A DNA stretch of 64,000 nucleotides from Burkholderia sp. Ax-1719 (GCF_011753055.1 NZ_VWWJ01000004.1:401808-465807); one strand, 5' to 3'; shown: positions 1-9,156, counted from the first letter of the stretch. The notes: a model not told the origin generated them from the sequence alone. Numbers and translations are program-made.

Positions 1-905
1 GAGCCGATGATGGTGCGCTGCTTGCCGATCACGTCCTTCATGCCGTCGACATTGAGATTGCCGCCCACAGCCACCAGCGCGATGCGCCCCCACGCACGCG
101 TGCAGCGCACGGCCTGCTGTTTGGGAATGTCGCCGCCCGCGCAGTCCATCGCGCAGGTGGCGCCCTGACCGCCGGTGAGCTTGAGGATCGCTTCGATCGG
201 GTCTTCCTTGCTGCCGTCGATCACATGGGCGGCGCCGAAGTCTTTCGCGCGCTCGACGCGGTCGGCGGCAATATCGATGCCGATCACTTCCGCACCCATC
301 GCCGACGCCAGTTGCACCGCCGAAAGTCCAACCGGCCCGAGCCCGAACACCGCGAGCGTGTCGCGTGCGGTGATGTCCAGCCGCAGCAGCGCGCCCCACG
401 CTGTGCCCGTGCCGCACGAAATGGCCGCACCGGTGGCATACGACACTTCGTCGGGCAGTTGCACGAGCGACGTCACGGGCACCTGCATATAGTGCGCGTG
501 GCCGCCGTGCTTGATGATGCCGTGAATATCCGCGCCGTGGCTGCACATCTGCGTCCAGCCGGTGCGGCAGTGGTCGCAGTGCTGGCAGCCTTCGTAGTGG
601 AACACCGCGACGCGATCGCCCACCTTGAATGCGCGCGGATCGACGGCCACGCCGAGCGCCACGATCTGCCCGCAGGGCTCATGGCCGCCGATGATCGGCG
701 TGTCCTCCGACATGCCGCGCGAGGCGAGGTCCTTGAAACCGAGCGACTTGATCACATCGGCAGGCTTGTTGCGATAGAAATGCAGATCGCTGCCGCACAT
801 GCCCGAGGCCTTCATTTCGATGATGGCGTCGAGCGGGCCGGGCGTGGGATCGTCGAAATCGAGAATCTCCAGCTTCCTGTCGCCTCTGAAAACGATGCCT
901 TTCAT
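1..905 (-). CDS. Zinc-dependent alcohol dehydrogenase (partial, C-terminus outside window)
   Basis: Medium-chain dehydrogenase/reductase that oxidises an alcohol with NAD(P). The N-terminus is present and about 301 codons are visible before the window edge. Seen directly: the catalytic-zinc region GMCGSDLHFY near residue 37, GHEPCG near residue 75, the structural-zinc pattern C-x2-C-x2-C-x7-C (CQHCDHCRTGWTQMC), and the Rossmann glycines GLGPVGLSAVQLA. The ATG at 905 is preceded by CAGGAGACAATC, a good ribosome site. It is the last gene in a minus-strand run with two aldehyde dehydrogenases, so alcohol-to-aldehyde-to-acid oxidation is a reasonable role. The substrate cannot be read from the sequence. 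Confidence 0.9.
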   Translation of the reverse strand, partial: MKGIVFRGDRKLEILDFDDPTPGPLDAIIEMKASGMCGSDLHFYRNKPADVIKSLGFKDLASRGMSEDTPIIGGHEPCGQIVALGVAVDPRAFKVGDRVAVFHYEGCQHCDHCRTGWTQMCSHGADIHGIIKHGGHAHYMQVPVTSLVQLPDEVSYATGAAISCGTGTAWGALLRLDITARDTLAVFGLGPVGLSAVQLASAMGAEVIGIDIAADRVERAKDFGAAHVIDGSKEDPIEAILKLTGGQGATCAMDCAGGDIPKQQAVRCTRAWGRIALVAVGGNLNVDGMKDVIGKQRTIIG

Positions 906-938
906 GATTGTCTCCTGTGTTTTTCTTGTGACCGGTCA

Positions 939-2408
939 TCAATCCAGGTTGATATAGGTGGCCTTCGGATAAAGGAAGCTTTCGACATGTTCCTTGCCAC
1001 CTTTCCAGCCATAGCCGCTCATCTTCGTTCCGCCGAAGCCCACGGCCGGATCGATCACGCCGTAGCAGTTCACCCAGACCGTGCCCGAACGAATGCCCTG
1101 AGAGGCTCTGTGCGCGGTGGCAAGGTCGCGCGTCCACACGCCGCCTGCGAGGCCGTAGGGCGTATCGTTGGCGATCTGCAGCGCATCCTCCAGAGTGTCG
1201 AATGGAATCACCGAAGCCACTGGCCCGAAGATTTCCTCCTGGGCGATGGTCATGTCGTTGCGCACGTCGGCGAATACCGTCGGTTCGACGAAATAGCCGT
1301 TCGCAAGCCCGCCGCTGAGTCGCTGACCACCGTGCACCAGCTGCGCTTCCTTGCCGCCGATATCGACGTAATGCATGACGCGTTCGAGCTGGCGCTGCGA
1401 GATCAGCGGGCCGATCTGGGTGCCGGGCTCGCGGCCGTCGCCGATCTTGATGGTTTTGGCGAACGCGGCCATGCGTTGCACGAACTCGTCGTGAATGGCG
1501 CGCTGCACGAGAACGCGCGTGCCTGCCACGCAAACCTGACCGCTGTTGGTGAAGACGCCCATCGCCGCGCCGGGCACGGCCTTGTCCAGATCGGCATCGG
1601 CGAAGATGATGTCGGGCGACTTGCCGCCCAGCTCCAGTTGCAGCCGCTTGAGATTGCCCGCCGAAGCGCGCACGATCGCCTGCGCGGTGCCCACGGAACC
1701 TGTGAAGGCGAGGCGATCGACGCCCATATGGCCCGACAGCGCCTCGCCCACGTCCTTGCCATAACCGGTGACGACATTGATCACGCCGTCAGGCACGCCC
1801 GCTTCCATCATCAGTTCCGACACCCGCAGCGACGACAGCGATGCATCTTCGGCGGGCTTGAGCACTGCCGTGCAGCCAGTCGCCAGCGCCGGGCCGTAGA
1901 TCCACCACAAGCCCATCAGCGGGCCATTCCACGGGATGATGCCGCCCACCACGCCCACGGGCATCAAGTGCTTGAGGGCGGTGAAGTTGGGCGCGATGGA
2001 CAAGGGGCTGGCCGCCACCGTTGCCGCACCGGTCTGCGAGGCATAGAACTGCAGCAGTTGCGACAGCCATTCCTTGTAGCCGCGAGTGCGCGCGAGCGGC
2101 GCGCCCATGTCCAGCGTCTCGATCAGCGCGAGTTCGTCGAAGTTGTCGAGGATCGCGTCGTGCACGCGCAGCAGCAGCTTGCGGCGTTCGTGCGCGGTGA
2201 AACGGCTCCATGCACCTTCGAAAGCGCGACGCGCGGCGCTCACGGCGCGGTCCACATCGCCCGCATCGCCACGGGCGATACGGCAAAGCACTTCGCCCGT
2301 AGCGGGATTGATGGAGTCGATGTATTCGCCGGAGCGGGGCTCGACCCATTGGCCGCCGATCAGCAGATTTTTGTTGCCTTGTACGAATGCTGGCGTGTTC
2401 AGGTCCAC
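939..2408 (-). CDS. Aldehyde dehydrogenase family protein (copy 1)
   Basis: NAD(P)-dependent aldehyde oxidation to the acid; 489 aa, the normal family length. Visible motifs: PWNGPLMGLWW in the N-terminal half, the general-base region LELGGKSPDIIF, the catalytic cysteine in NSGQVCVAGTR, and EEIFGPV near the C-terminus. The frame stays open far upstream, but the start is best placed at GTG 2408, seven bases after AAGGAG. A tempting ATG five bases upstream is in another frame and ends after four codons, so automated callers may misplace this start. It lies 47 bases downstream of a second, divergent aldehyde dehydrogenase and 33 bases before the alcohol dehydrogenase, so co-transcription is likely. 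Confidence 0.9.
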   Translation of the reverse strand: MDLNTPAFVQGNKNLLIGGQWVEPRSGEYIDSINPATGEVLCRIARGDAGDVDRAVSAARRAFEGAWSRFTAHERRKLLLRVHDAILDNFDELALIETLDMGAPLARTRGYKEWLSQLLQFYASQTGAATVAASPLSIAPNFTALKHLMPVGVVGGIIPWNGPLMGLWWIYGPALATGCTAVLKPAEDASLSSLRVSELMMEAGVPDGVINVVTGYGKDVGEALSGHMGVDRLAFTGSVGTAQAIVRASAGNLKRLQLELGGKSPDIIFADADLDKAVPGAAMGVFTNSGQVCVAGTRVLVQRAIHDEFVQRMAAFAKTIKIGDGREPGTQIGPLISQRQLERVMHYVDIGGKEAQLVHGGQRLSGGLANGYFVEPTVFADVRNDMTIAQEEIFGPVASVIPFDTLEDALQIANDTPYGLAGGVWTRDLATAHRASQGIRSGTVWVNCYGVIDPAVGFGGTKMSGYGWKGGKEHVESFLYPKATYINLD

Positions 2409-2455
2409 GGCATGTCTCCTTGTTGTTGGATTGATTTGTGTTAGAGGGGCCGCGC

Positions 2456-3946
2456 TCACAGGCGGACCATGATCGATTTCGTCTGCGTGTAGGCCTCGAT
2501 CGACTCCTGACCGAACTCGCGTCCCCAGCCCGATTGCTTGTAGCCGCCGAAGGCCATGGCCGGGTCGGATTCGCCGAACGTGTTGATCCACAGGCGGCCG
2601 GCCTTGAGTGCGCGCACGACCTTGTGGGCGCGGGACACGTCGCGCGTCCAGACCGCAGCCGACAGGCCATAACTTGTATCGTTGCCTTGCAGCACCGCGT
2701 CGTGCTCGTCCTTGAACGGGATGATCGAGAGCACCGGCCCGAAAATCTCCTCCTGGGCGATCCGCATGCCGTTGCGCACGTTGTCGAACACCGTCGGCTC
2801 GACGAAGTAGCCCGCGCCGCGCCACGCGTTGCCGCCCAGTCGCCGCGCCGCGCCGCCTTCCTGACCGGCGCCGATATACGACCAGACGCGCTCGCGCTGT
2901 TGCGCCGAAATCAGCGGGCCGAGCTTCGTATCCGCCGCGAACGGGTCGCCCGCTTTCCAGGTGGCGGCGAGCCGGGCCACGCGTTCGGAGACCTCGTCGT
3001 GAATGCTTTCCTGCACGAACAGGCGCGTGCCCGCCGAGCACACCTGGCCGGAGTTGCCGCAGAACGTCTTGACGGCGGCATGGACGGCCTTGTCGATATC
3101 GGCATCGGCAAACACCACGTTGGGCGCTTTGCCGCCGAGTTCCAGCGTGACCTTCTTCAGATTCGAGGTGGCGTCGCGCACGATTTGCTTGCCGATGGCG
3201 GTCGAACCGGTGAAGGCGATCTTGTCCACGCCCATGTGCTGCGCGAGCGCCGCGCCCGCCGTCGCGCCGAAGCCCGGCAGCACGTTGATGACGCCTGGCG
3301 GCAAACCGGTTTCCTCGACCAGTTCGGCAAGACGGATCGACGTCAGGCATGCCAGTTCGGCGGGCTTGAGGATCACCGTGTTGCCGCAGCACAGCGCGTT
3401 GGCGAACTTGATCGAGGCCATCAGGATCGGCACGTTCCAGGGAATGATCTGGCCGCAAACGCCGAGCGGTTCGCGCAGCGTGTAGATCAGCGTGCTGCTG
3501 TCGGACGGCACTGTGCTGCCCAGCACCTTCGAGCACCAGCCGGCGTAGTAGCGGAAGATGTCGACCGCTGCCGTCACCGCGCCCTGGGCAAACCAGAAGG
3601 GCATGCCGTTGTCGAGCGATTCGATAGCGGCCAGTTCGTCGATATGCGACTCGATGATGTCGGCGATCTTGAGCAGCGTGCGGGTGCGGGCGTGCGGTGA
3701 CAGGGCGGACCAGGACGGCGCCTCGAAGGCACAGCGCGCGGCGATGACTGCTGCATCGACGTCCGCGCTATCGGCCTCGGCGACCTGGCTGAGCGGTTCC
3801 TCCGTGGCCGGGTTGATGACCCCGAAGGTCTTGCCCGACGCAGCGTCGATCCACGCCCCGTCGATCAGAAGGCGCTTGCGGCCCTGCCTGATCCAGGCGA
3901 GCGCTTTCTCGCGCGCAGAGCAAGCAGTATTGGATGATGTCGTCAT
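2456..3946 (-). CDS. Aldehyde dehydrogenase family protein (copy 2)
   Basis: Second NAD(P)-dependent aldehyde dehydrogenase, 496 aa, full length. Motifs seen: IIPWNVPILMASIKFANAL, FTGSTAIGKQIV, LELGGKAPNVVF with the general-base Glu, the catalytic cysteine in GNSGQVCSAGTR, and EEIFGPVLS. The end, FGGYKQSGWGREFG followed by EAYTQTKSI, is typical of the betaine/phenylacetaldehyde-type group. It differs clearly from the neighbouring copy, so this is a pair of paralogues and not a recent duplication. It starts 28 bases after the SMP-30 gene stop in the same minus-strand run. Two aldehyde dehydrogenases beside an alcohol dehydrogenase suggest a multi-step oxidation; the substrate is unknown. Confidence 0.9.
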   Translation of the reverse strand: MTTSSNTACSAREKALAWIRQGRKRLLIDGAWIDAASGKTFGVINPATEEPLSQVAEADSADVDAAVIAARCAFEAPSWSALSPHARTRTLLKIADIIESHIDELAAIESLDNGMPFWFAQGAVTAAVDIFRYYAGWCSKVLGSTVPSDSSTLIYTLREPLGVCGQIIPWNVPILMASIKFANALCCGNTVILKPAELACLTSIRLAELVEETGLPPGVINVLPGFGATAGAALAQHMGVDKIAFTGSTAIGKQIVRDATSNLKKVTLELGGKAPNVVFADADIDKAVHAAVKTFCGNSGQVCSAGTRLFVQESIHDEVSERVARLAATWKAGDPFAADTKLGPLISAQQRERVWSYIGAGQEGGAARRLGGNAWRGAGYFVEPTVFDNVRNGMRIAQEEIFGPVLSIIPFKDEHDAVLQGNDTSYGLSAAVWTRDVSRAHKVVRALKAGRLWINTFGESDPAMAFGGYKQSGWGREFGQESIEAYTQTKSIMVRL

Positions 3947-3974
3947 GAAGCTCCCACGTGAATGGACAGAACCC

Positions 3975-4865
3975 TCAGGCGACAGCGACGTCGACCCGGG
4001 TGGACAGCACGGCGCTCAGCGGGTTGGTGCGGCGCAGGTCCGGATTGAAGTCGGCGGGGGTGACGCACAGGAACAGCGTGCGGCCGTCCTCGCCGCCCAG
4101 CGCACAGGCGTAGCAGTTGCGATCGCCGGTCTGGATCTCGTCGAGAATGCGTCCACCTGGCGCGACGCGCAGCACGCGCGTTTTCGTGAAATCGGCGACC
4201 CAGATCGCACCTTCGGCATCGACATTGGAGATGCCATCCGCCGCAACGCGGATTTCGCCGATCGACTTGAGCACGTCGTCGCTTTGCGGCAGCGGGCCGA
4301 AGCTTGCCCAGTCGCGTCGCGCCGATAGCGAACCGTCGGGCTGGATATCGAAAGCCGACATACGATTGCCGAACGATTCCGCCACCACCAGCGTGCAGTT
4401 GTCGATGATGGTCGGGCCGTTGGGGAAATGGAGCCCTTCGCTGACCATCGCGACCGAGCCGTCAGGGTCCACGCGCGCCAGCCTGGCAGGGCGGCGTGGC
4501 GCCAGTTTCATGACGTCGAAGCCGAGATTGCCCACCCATGCGCGGCCCTGCGCATCCACGACCATGTCGTTCGGCTCGAATTCCAGATGAGGAAACATAT
4601 CGGCATGCACGGCCACGGTGCCGTCATGTTCGCGGCGCAGCAGCTTGCGATCGTGCATGGACACGGCGATCAGACGTCCATCGGGCAGCCAGCCGATGCC
4701 GGAAGGGCACTCGGGCACGTGCAGTTCGGTGCACAGGTCGCTGCCGTCCTCGCGTATCGAATAAATCCGTTCGGAGTACAGATCGCTAAACCAGAAGCGT
4801 GAGTCGTGCCAGCGTGCGCCTTCGGTATGCGTCATCCCGTCGAGCAGCAGGGTGAGTTGTCTCAT
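3975..4865 (-). CDS. SMP-30/gluconolactonase/LRE family protein
   Basis: Six-bladed beta-propeller lactonase-like hydrolase, 296 aa, the usual family length. Signature stretches: EGARWHDSRFWFSDL near residue 16 (metal-binding Glu), NDMVVDAQGRAWVGN near residue 100, and ISNVDAEGAIWVAD near residue 215 (metal-binding Asn and Asp). Members hydrolyse sugar or aromatic lactones with Ca or Zn. No signal peptide is seen, so it is probably cytoplasmic. It lies between the enoyl-CoA hydratase and the aldehyde dehydrogenases in one orientation, so it probably opens a lactone or ester intermediate of the same pathway. The ATG at 4865 sits in an AT-rich stretch without a strong ribosome site. Confidence 0.85.
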   Translation of the reverse strand: MRQLTLLLDGMTHTEGARWHDSRFWFSDLYSERIYSIREDGSDLCTELHVPECPSGIGWLPDGRLIAVSMHDRKLLRREHDGTVAVHADMFPHLEFEPNDMVVDAQGRAWVGNLGFDVMKLAPRRPARLARVDPDGSVAMVSEGLHFPNGPTIIDNCTLVVAESFGNRMSAFDIQPDGSLSARRDWASFGPLPQSDDVLKSIGEIRVAADGISNVDAEGAIWVADFTKTRVLRVAPGGRILDEIQTGDRNCYACALGGEDGRTLFLCVTPADFNPDLRRTNPLSAVLSTRVDVAVA

Positions 4866-4938
4866 ATTAACTATTATTAGTTAGGTAAAAGAGCGCGGCG
4901 ACGCGGGATGGAACTGCGCACCGCGTGGCCTCTGCGCC

Positions 4939-5748
4939 CTATGACGGCAAACGGGCCGATGGGAAATCCGGTTGCCGCTTGCCGCGCAGTGCGGCCAGAC
5001 CCTCCTTGACGTCCGGTCCCAGAAAACAGAGCATTTCCATGGCGAGGGAGTTGTCGAAAACCGGTCCGGCGAGGCGCATCCAGTTGTTGAGCGACTTCTT
5101 GGTCGCGCGGATGGCGCTCTGGCTGCCCCGCGCGAGGTTGGCGGCAATCGCGAGCGATTTCGTCAGCACCTCGGCGCGAGGCGCGCAAAAGGTGACGAGG
5201 CCGATACGCTCCGCTTCCTTGCCATCGATGAAATCGGCTGTCATCAGGTAGTACTTCGACTTGGCCATGCCGCACAGCAGCGGCCAGATGATCGCAGCGT
5301 GATCGCCCGCGGAAACGCCCAGGCGCGTGTGGCCGTCGGTCAGGCGGGCTTCTTCGGCCATTACGCTCACATCGGCCAGCAGCGCCACGGCGAGGCCCGC
5401 GCCGACGGCCGTGCCGTTGATCGCGGAAATGATGGGCTTATCGCAGGCCAGCATGTTGTAGACGATGTCGGCGGCCTCTTTCATCACGCGCATGGTGGCT
5501 TCGTGGCTGTTCGACATCTCTTCGACAACGGACAGATCGCCGCCTGCCGAGAACGCGCGGTCGCCCGCGCCGGTGACGACCGCAGCCTTGACCATGGGGT
5601 CGTCGTTCAGCACGCCCCAGAGCTGGGTTAGCTCCCAGTGCATTCTATTGTTCGTAGCATTCAGGACGTCGGGCCGATTCAGCGTGACGAGCATCACGCC
5701 GTCGTGTTGCGGCTCGAACCGGATGTACTCAAATTCTTTGTATTGCAT
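4939..5748 (-). CDS. Enoyl-CoA hydratase/isomerase family protein
   Basis: Crotonase-fold enzyme acting on acyl-CoA thioesters, 269 aa from the ATG at 5748, which follows GGAATCTCAC; a TTG four codons upstream is less likely. The oxyanion-hole region AFSAGGDLS is at about residue 70 and the second oxyanion loop NGTAVGAGLAVALLADVSV at about residue 115. Where hydratases carry a catalytic Glu it reads LTDGHTRLGVSAGDHA, so the catalytic class (hydratase, isomerase, lyase or hydrolase) is open. It comes first in the minus-strand catabolic run, 134 bases after the LysR gene. Together with the aldehyde dehydrogenases it could process a CoA-activated side chain. Confidence 0.87.
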   Translation of the reverse strand: MQYKEFEYIRFEPQHDGVMLVTLNRPDVLNATNNRMHWELTQLWGVLNDDPMVKAAVVTGAGDRAFSAGGDLSVVEEMSNSHEATMRVMKEAADIVYNMLACDKPIISAINGTAVGAGLAVALLADVSVMAEEARLTDGHTRLGVSAGDHAAIIWPLLCGMAKSKYYLMTADFIDGKEAERIGLVTFCAPRAEVLTKSLAIAANLARGSQSAIRATKKSLNNWMRLAGPVFDNSLAMEMLCFLGPDVKEGLAALRGKRQPDFPSARLPS

Positions 5749-5894
5749 GTGAGATTCCAAAGCGGATATGAACGGATCTCACGCATTGAACCTGCGGGTA
5801 TCAGCGGGCGCAATGCATGTGATTCGTGCGTTCCGTACTTTGGTAATCAACGATGCGCGCGATGCGAATAGCGCTTGAAGTCTCTTCGTTTTAC

Positions 5895-6830
5895 CTATAT
5901 TGGAAAGGCTCGTTCCTGTTCGAACTGTTCGCGCTGAGCGATGAGGAAGTCCATCAACGCGCGCATTTTCGCGGGCATCTGTAAGCGCGATGGGAGGTAG
6001 AGATAGAAGCCCGGAAACGGGCGACACCACGGTTTCAGCACGCGCACCAACGATCCGTCGGCGAGGTGATGACGCACGCACAGATCGATGTGCTGTACGA
6101 GCCCCACGCCCTGTACCGCTGCGCGAAGCATGCTGTCGTCGTCGTTGAAAACCGCGTTGCCTTGCGGCTCGTAGACGATCGTTTGTGCTTCTGTGCCGGG
6201 CGTGGTGAACGACCAGCGATCGATCGTGCCGCTCGACGTGAATCGATAGGAGAGGCAGTTGTGACGCATGAGATCCGAGGGCGTCTCCGGTATGCCGTGG
6301 CGCGCGAAGTATTCCGGAGAGCCGACGATGGCCATCTCCAGCATGGGCGTCACGGGCACGGCGACCATGTGTTCGTCGAGACTCTCGCCAAGGCGGATGC
6401 CCGCATCGAGACCTTCCGCCACGATATTCGAAAATCCGTCGCTCATCACCAGTTCGAGGCGCAACCCGGGATGGCTCGCCAGGAACGCCGCCATGTGCGG
6501 TTCCAGCAGCAGCCGCGACGCCACGCGCGAGGTGCTCACGCGGATTTGCCCGACGGGCTCGCCATGCGCTTCGTCCAGTTCGGACACCGCGCGCTCGATG
6601 GTGGCGAGTGCGGGCGCGAGCGTATCGAAGAGGCGTTGGCCTTCTTCGGTGAGCGACATGTCGCGCGTCGTGCGATGGAGCAGGCGAACGTGGAGTTGCT
6701 GTTCTAGCGTCTTGAGTTGTTGCGAGAGAGCTGCGCGCGACACCTCCATTTCCGTGGCCGCCCTGGTGAAACTGCGGTGTCGGGCAATGTTCACAAACGA
6801 GGCGAGCGCGGGGAGGAGCGAGGTGTCCAT
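5895..6830 (-). CDS. LysR family transcriptional regulator
   Basis: LysR-type regulator, 311 aa. The N-terminal winged helix-turn-helix spans about residues 1-60 (SFTRAATEMEVSRAALSQQ as recognition region), followed by a linker and an effector domain starting near residue 90 (GQIRVSTSRVASRLLLEPH). The sequence looks like the AaeR/PgrR/YhjC branch. It is divergent from the alpha/beta hydrolase at 6964 and upstream of the minus-strand catabolic block, so it may control either. A 17-bp inverted repeat sits in the divergent intergenic region, as expected for an autoregulated LysR gene. Confidence 0.92.
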   Translation of the reverse strand: MDTSLLPALASFVNIARHRSFTRAATEMEVSRAALSQQLKTLEQQLHVRLLHRTTRDMSLTEEGQRLFDTLAPALATIERAVSELDEAHGEPVGQIRVSTSRVASRLLLEPHMAAFLASHPGLRLELVMSDGFSNIVAEGLDAGIRLGESLDEHMVAVPVTPMLEMAIVGSPEYFARHGIPETPSDLMRHNCLSYRFTSSGTIDRWSFTTPGTEAQTIVYEPQGNAVFNDDDSMLRAAVQGVGLVQHIDLCVRHHLADGSLVRVLKPWCRPFPGFYLYLPSRLQMPAKMRALMDFLIAQREQFEQERAFPI

Positions 6831-6859
6831 CGCGAATGTCCAGTTGGCTTATTGTCAAG

Positions 6860-6876
6860 ATCAGCTTAACACTGAT
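6860..6876. promoter_or_regulatory. Candidate LysR operator (inverted repeat)
   Basis: ATCAG-N7-CTGAT is a perfect 5-bp-arm inverted repeat, 30 bp before the LysR start and about 90 bp before the divergent hydrolase start. Position and dyad symmetry fit a LysR-type binding site. Function is inferred only. Confidence 0.4.
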
Positions 6877-6963
6877 GTGTTTGCGAGGCCGTTTTTCTTT
6901 ACCAAAGAGCCGCCTAAGATGAACTCCATCGCAACGGACTTTCCACCCAGGAGCAAACCGATC

Positions 6964-7884
6964 ATGCAACGCGTGAACTTCAAGAATCTCAATGGCCAGG
7001 GCGTGACGATGGCGGCCGACATCCACGTCCCGGCGGATTTCGACGCCAGCCGCAAGTACGCGGCCGTGGTGGTCGCGCATCCGGGTGGCGGCGTGAAGGA
7101 ACAGACCGCGGGTCTGTACGCCCGCAAGCTGGCAGAAAACGGCCTCGTGGCCATCGCTTTCGATGCTTCGTATCAGGGCGCGAGTACCGGCGAGCCGCGT
7201 CAGCTCGAGAATCCCTACATCCGTACCGAAGACATCAGCGCGGTTATCGACTATCTGATGACGCTGCCGTATGTGGACGTAGAGCTGATCGGCGCGATGG
7301 GCATCTGCGCGGGCGGCGGCTATACCGCGAACGCCGCCATCAACGATCGCCGCATCAAGGCGGTGGGGACGGTCAGCGCGGTCAACATCGGCCAGATGTT
7401 TCGCAATGGCTGGGAAAACACGGTGTCAGATGCAGATGCGATTCCTTTTATCGCAGCCGGTTCCCAGGCACGCACCAGTGATGCGACGAACGCGCAACTG
7501 GCGACGCTGCCGCTCGCACCGATGCGCCGCGAAGACGCGCCGAACAAGGAACTGGAAGAAGCCTGGGAGTATTACCATACGCCGCGCTGCGAGCATCCGA
7601 ATGCGCCCGGCTTTATGACCGCACGCAGCCTCAACCAGATCATCACCTACGACGCCTATAACAAGGCCGAAGCGTTTCTGACCCAGCCCCTGCAGATCGT
7701 GGCCGGCAGCATGGCAGGCAGTAAGTGGATGAGCGACGACCTGTTCTCACGCGCGGCGAGCAAGGACAAACAGTTTCACATCGTCGAAGGTGCGAACCAC
7801 ATGTCACTGTACGACGTCCCTCAGTATGTCGACGAGGCGGTTTCGGTGCTTGCGCCGTTCTTCCAGCGCACCCTTGCGCGTTGA
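6964..7884 (+). CDS. Alpha/beta hydrolase (dienelactone-hydrolase-like)
   Basis: Alpha/beta-hydrolase fold protein, 306 aa from ATG 6964, ten bases after AGGAG; an in-frame ATG at 6919 is less well supported. The early strand VVVAHPGGGVKEQTAGLYARKL includes the oxyanion region, and the nucleophile elbow reads GICAGGGYT, with Cys where esterases have Ser, as in dienelactone hydrolases. A candidate acid/His end is EGANHMSLYD. A middle segment with MRREDAPNKELEEAWEYY is typical of the YcjY/DUF-type bacterial hydrolases often placed next to LysR genes. It is likely controlled by the divergent LysR regulator. Substrate unknown. Confidence 0.85.
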   Translation: MQRVNFKNLNGQGVTMAADIHVPADFDASRKYAAVVVAHPGGGVKEQTAGLYARKLAENGLVAIAFDASYQGASTGEPRQLENPYIRTEDISAVIDYLMTLPYVDVELIGAMGICAGGGYTANAAINDRRIKAVGTVSAVNIGQMFRNGWENTVSDADAIPFIAAGSQARTSDATNAQLATLPLAPMRREDAPNKELEEAWEYYHTPRCEHPNAPGFMTARSLNQIITYDAYNKAEAFLTQPLQIVAGSMAGSKWMSDDLFSRAASKDKQFHIVEGANHMSLYDVPQYVDEAVSVLAPFFQRTLAR

Positions 7885-8083
7885 ACATTCGAGTTTGATC
7901 TCAGCTTCCTGCGCTGCATATGAAAGGGAGTTGTCGACGAATTTTACGGCGAAGTCGAACAGCATCTCACAGTCGAAATCGCAGATTCGGCAGCGACAGT
8001 TTTGCTCCCCGTGAACACTCGCTTTAAGTTTTGGGGAGAGTGTCTGGAGCAGGGAGCGAGGTGGAGAAAATATCTGTAATACA

Positions 8084-8105
8084 TGGACTATTTCCATATA
8101 GTCCA
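8084..8105. repeat. Inverted repeat TGGACTAT / ATAGTCCA
   Basis: Perfect 8-bp arms separated by six bases (8092-8097), just beyond the stop of the minus-strand gene at 8127. It could be a weak terminator for that gene, but no long T-run follows. Confidence 0.4.
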
Positions 8106-8126
8106 GGATTTTGTCTGCACCCAGAA

Positions 8127-8624
8127 TTATGATTTCGGCAAAGAGACACCCAAATCGATCTGGAATTGTTCTTCAAGAATTGACATGCGAGACAACGTCA
8201 CCAAGTATGAGCGATCGTACTTAAGGTCTTTGGGATGCAGGCCCAGCGCATGGAGCCCAGTTGACTCCCTCAGAAACCCCGCTGCGAGCAATTTTGGTAG
8301 TTCATCGCGGTCAAGATGCAGCGGGGAGCTATTTCGTGCTTCACGTCGTATCTCAAGATAAAAACACTGGATCGCGCAGAAAACGCCCAAGGCGTCGCTA
8401 CATGCCTCTATCAAGGCTCTTTCAAGTTTCTCTTGAATGAAGGAGATTCCATGCTGCCGCGCAAGTGGATAGATGGCATGGCCAAGCAATTCAGCATGAT
8501 CGGTTGGCAGCATATCATCGTTTATTTCCGCTGGCGTAGCGTACGGAAGTCGTTCACCGCGCAGTACGGCGCCGAACGAACCAGAATTTATGGCGATGAG
8601 TACATCGCCGTCAGATGGATTCAT
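8127..8624 (-). CDS. Hypothetical protein, possible orphan immunity protein
   Basis: A 165-aa soluble protein I do not recognise. It starts at ATG 8624 seven bases after AAGG and reads like real protein (AIYPLARQHGISFIQEKLERALIEACSDALGVFCAI in the middle, mixed helix and strand, moderately acidic). No signal peptide or membrane segment is visible. It lies 246 bases downstream of a toxin-immunity remnant in the same orientation, where polymorphic-toxin loci commonly carry spare immunity genes. That role is inferred from position only. Confidence 0.5.
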   Translation of the reverse strand: MNPSDGDVLIAINSGSFGAVLRGERLPYATPAEINDDMLPTDHAELLGHAIYPLARQHGISFIQEKLERALIEACSDALGVFCAIQCFYLEIRREARNSSPLHLDRDELPKLLAAGFLRESTGLHALGLHPKDLKYDRSYLVTLSRMSILEEQFQIDLGVSLPKS

Positions 8625-8870
8625 CGAAAAACCTTGGCGTCGGGGTTACGTATATCCGCTGGCCTTTTGTCAGCGGTCTGCGGTGACTCGCTCATATGCA
8701 GGCGAGGTGCAGCGCATCCTCTGCGTTCGACGTGGACAGACAACCAGAAAATCCATAACCAGGCCGAAGTGGAGGTCACGCGTGAAGGTCTACGCAGGTG
8801 CGCTCGCGCTGCTGGGCTGGACCAGGCAGCGCGGAGGGCAACACCGGCGTCGCTGGCGACCCAGCCTTTG

Positions 8871-9134
8871 TTAGCTCGCTACGCCCCGATCGGTACCAGG
8901 TTGTACAAGCAGTCGATCGTCCATGAGTCGGTTCCTGCATTGGTCGGCGAACTCAACAGCCAATTCTGGATTGCGAACAAAGGCATCAGCTTGAGCTTCC
9001 GTGATTTCGTAGTATTCTTCGTAGTCGACTAGTCGGTTACTAACTGGAATCGAGAGATAATATTTTCCCGAATCCATTTCCCGACCTAACGAGTAGCGCT
9101 GATCACGAGAGAAATAGCTGTCTTCGAATCTCAT
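8871..9134 (-). CDS. Probable immunity protein of a polymorphic toxin
   Basis: An 87-aa acidic protein from ATG 9134, with GGA eight bases upstream; an ATG four codons earlier (9146) is possible. The core YYLSIPVSNRLVDYEEYYEI resembles small immunity-type hypothetical proteins found after CdiA or other polymorphic-toxin ends in Burkholderia. It starts 23 bases after the stop of a toxin C-terminal fragment in the same orientation, the classic toxin-immunity arrangement. The gene seems intact although the toxin is only a fragment. The name rests on context and recalled resemblance, not on a search. Confidence 0.6.
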   Translation of the reverse strand: MRFEDSYFSRDQRYSLGREMDSGKYYLSIPVSNRLVDYEEYYEITEAQADAFVRNPELAVEFADQCRNRLMDDRLLVQPGTDRGVAS

Positions 9135-9156
9135 ATGGGAATCCATAAAACTAGCG

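Noticed and set aside
225..2444. Very long open frame (739 codons) on the plus strand
   Set aside because: It is antisense to the alcohol and aldehyde dehydrogenases, whose motifs are unmistakable on the minus strand; long antisense frames are common at this GC content.
939..3536. A single 865-codon minus frame suggesting fused aldehyde dehydrogenases
   Set aside because: The upstream half is a shadow of the second aldehyde dehydrogenase in another frame. The real gene starts at GTG 2408.
6268..7884. 538-codon plus frame across the LysR gene into the hydrolase
   Set aside because: The first ~215 codons are antisense to LysR and lack similarity; the hydrolase starts at 6964 with a good ribosome site.
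7804..8097. 97-codon minus frame with several Cys residues
   Set aside because: It overlaps the hydrolase 3' end in antisense and has no convincing ribosome site or known fold; too weak to call.
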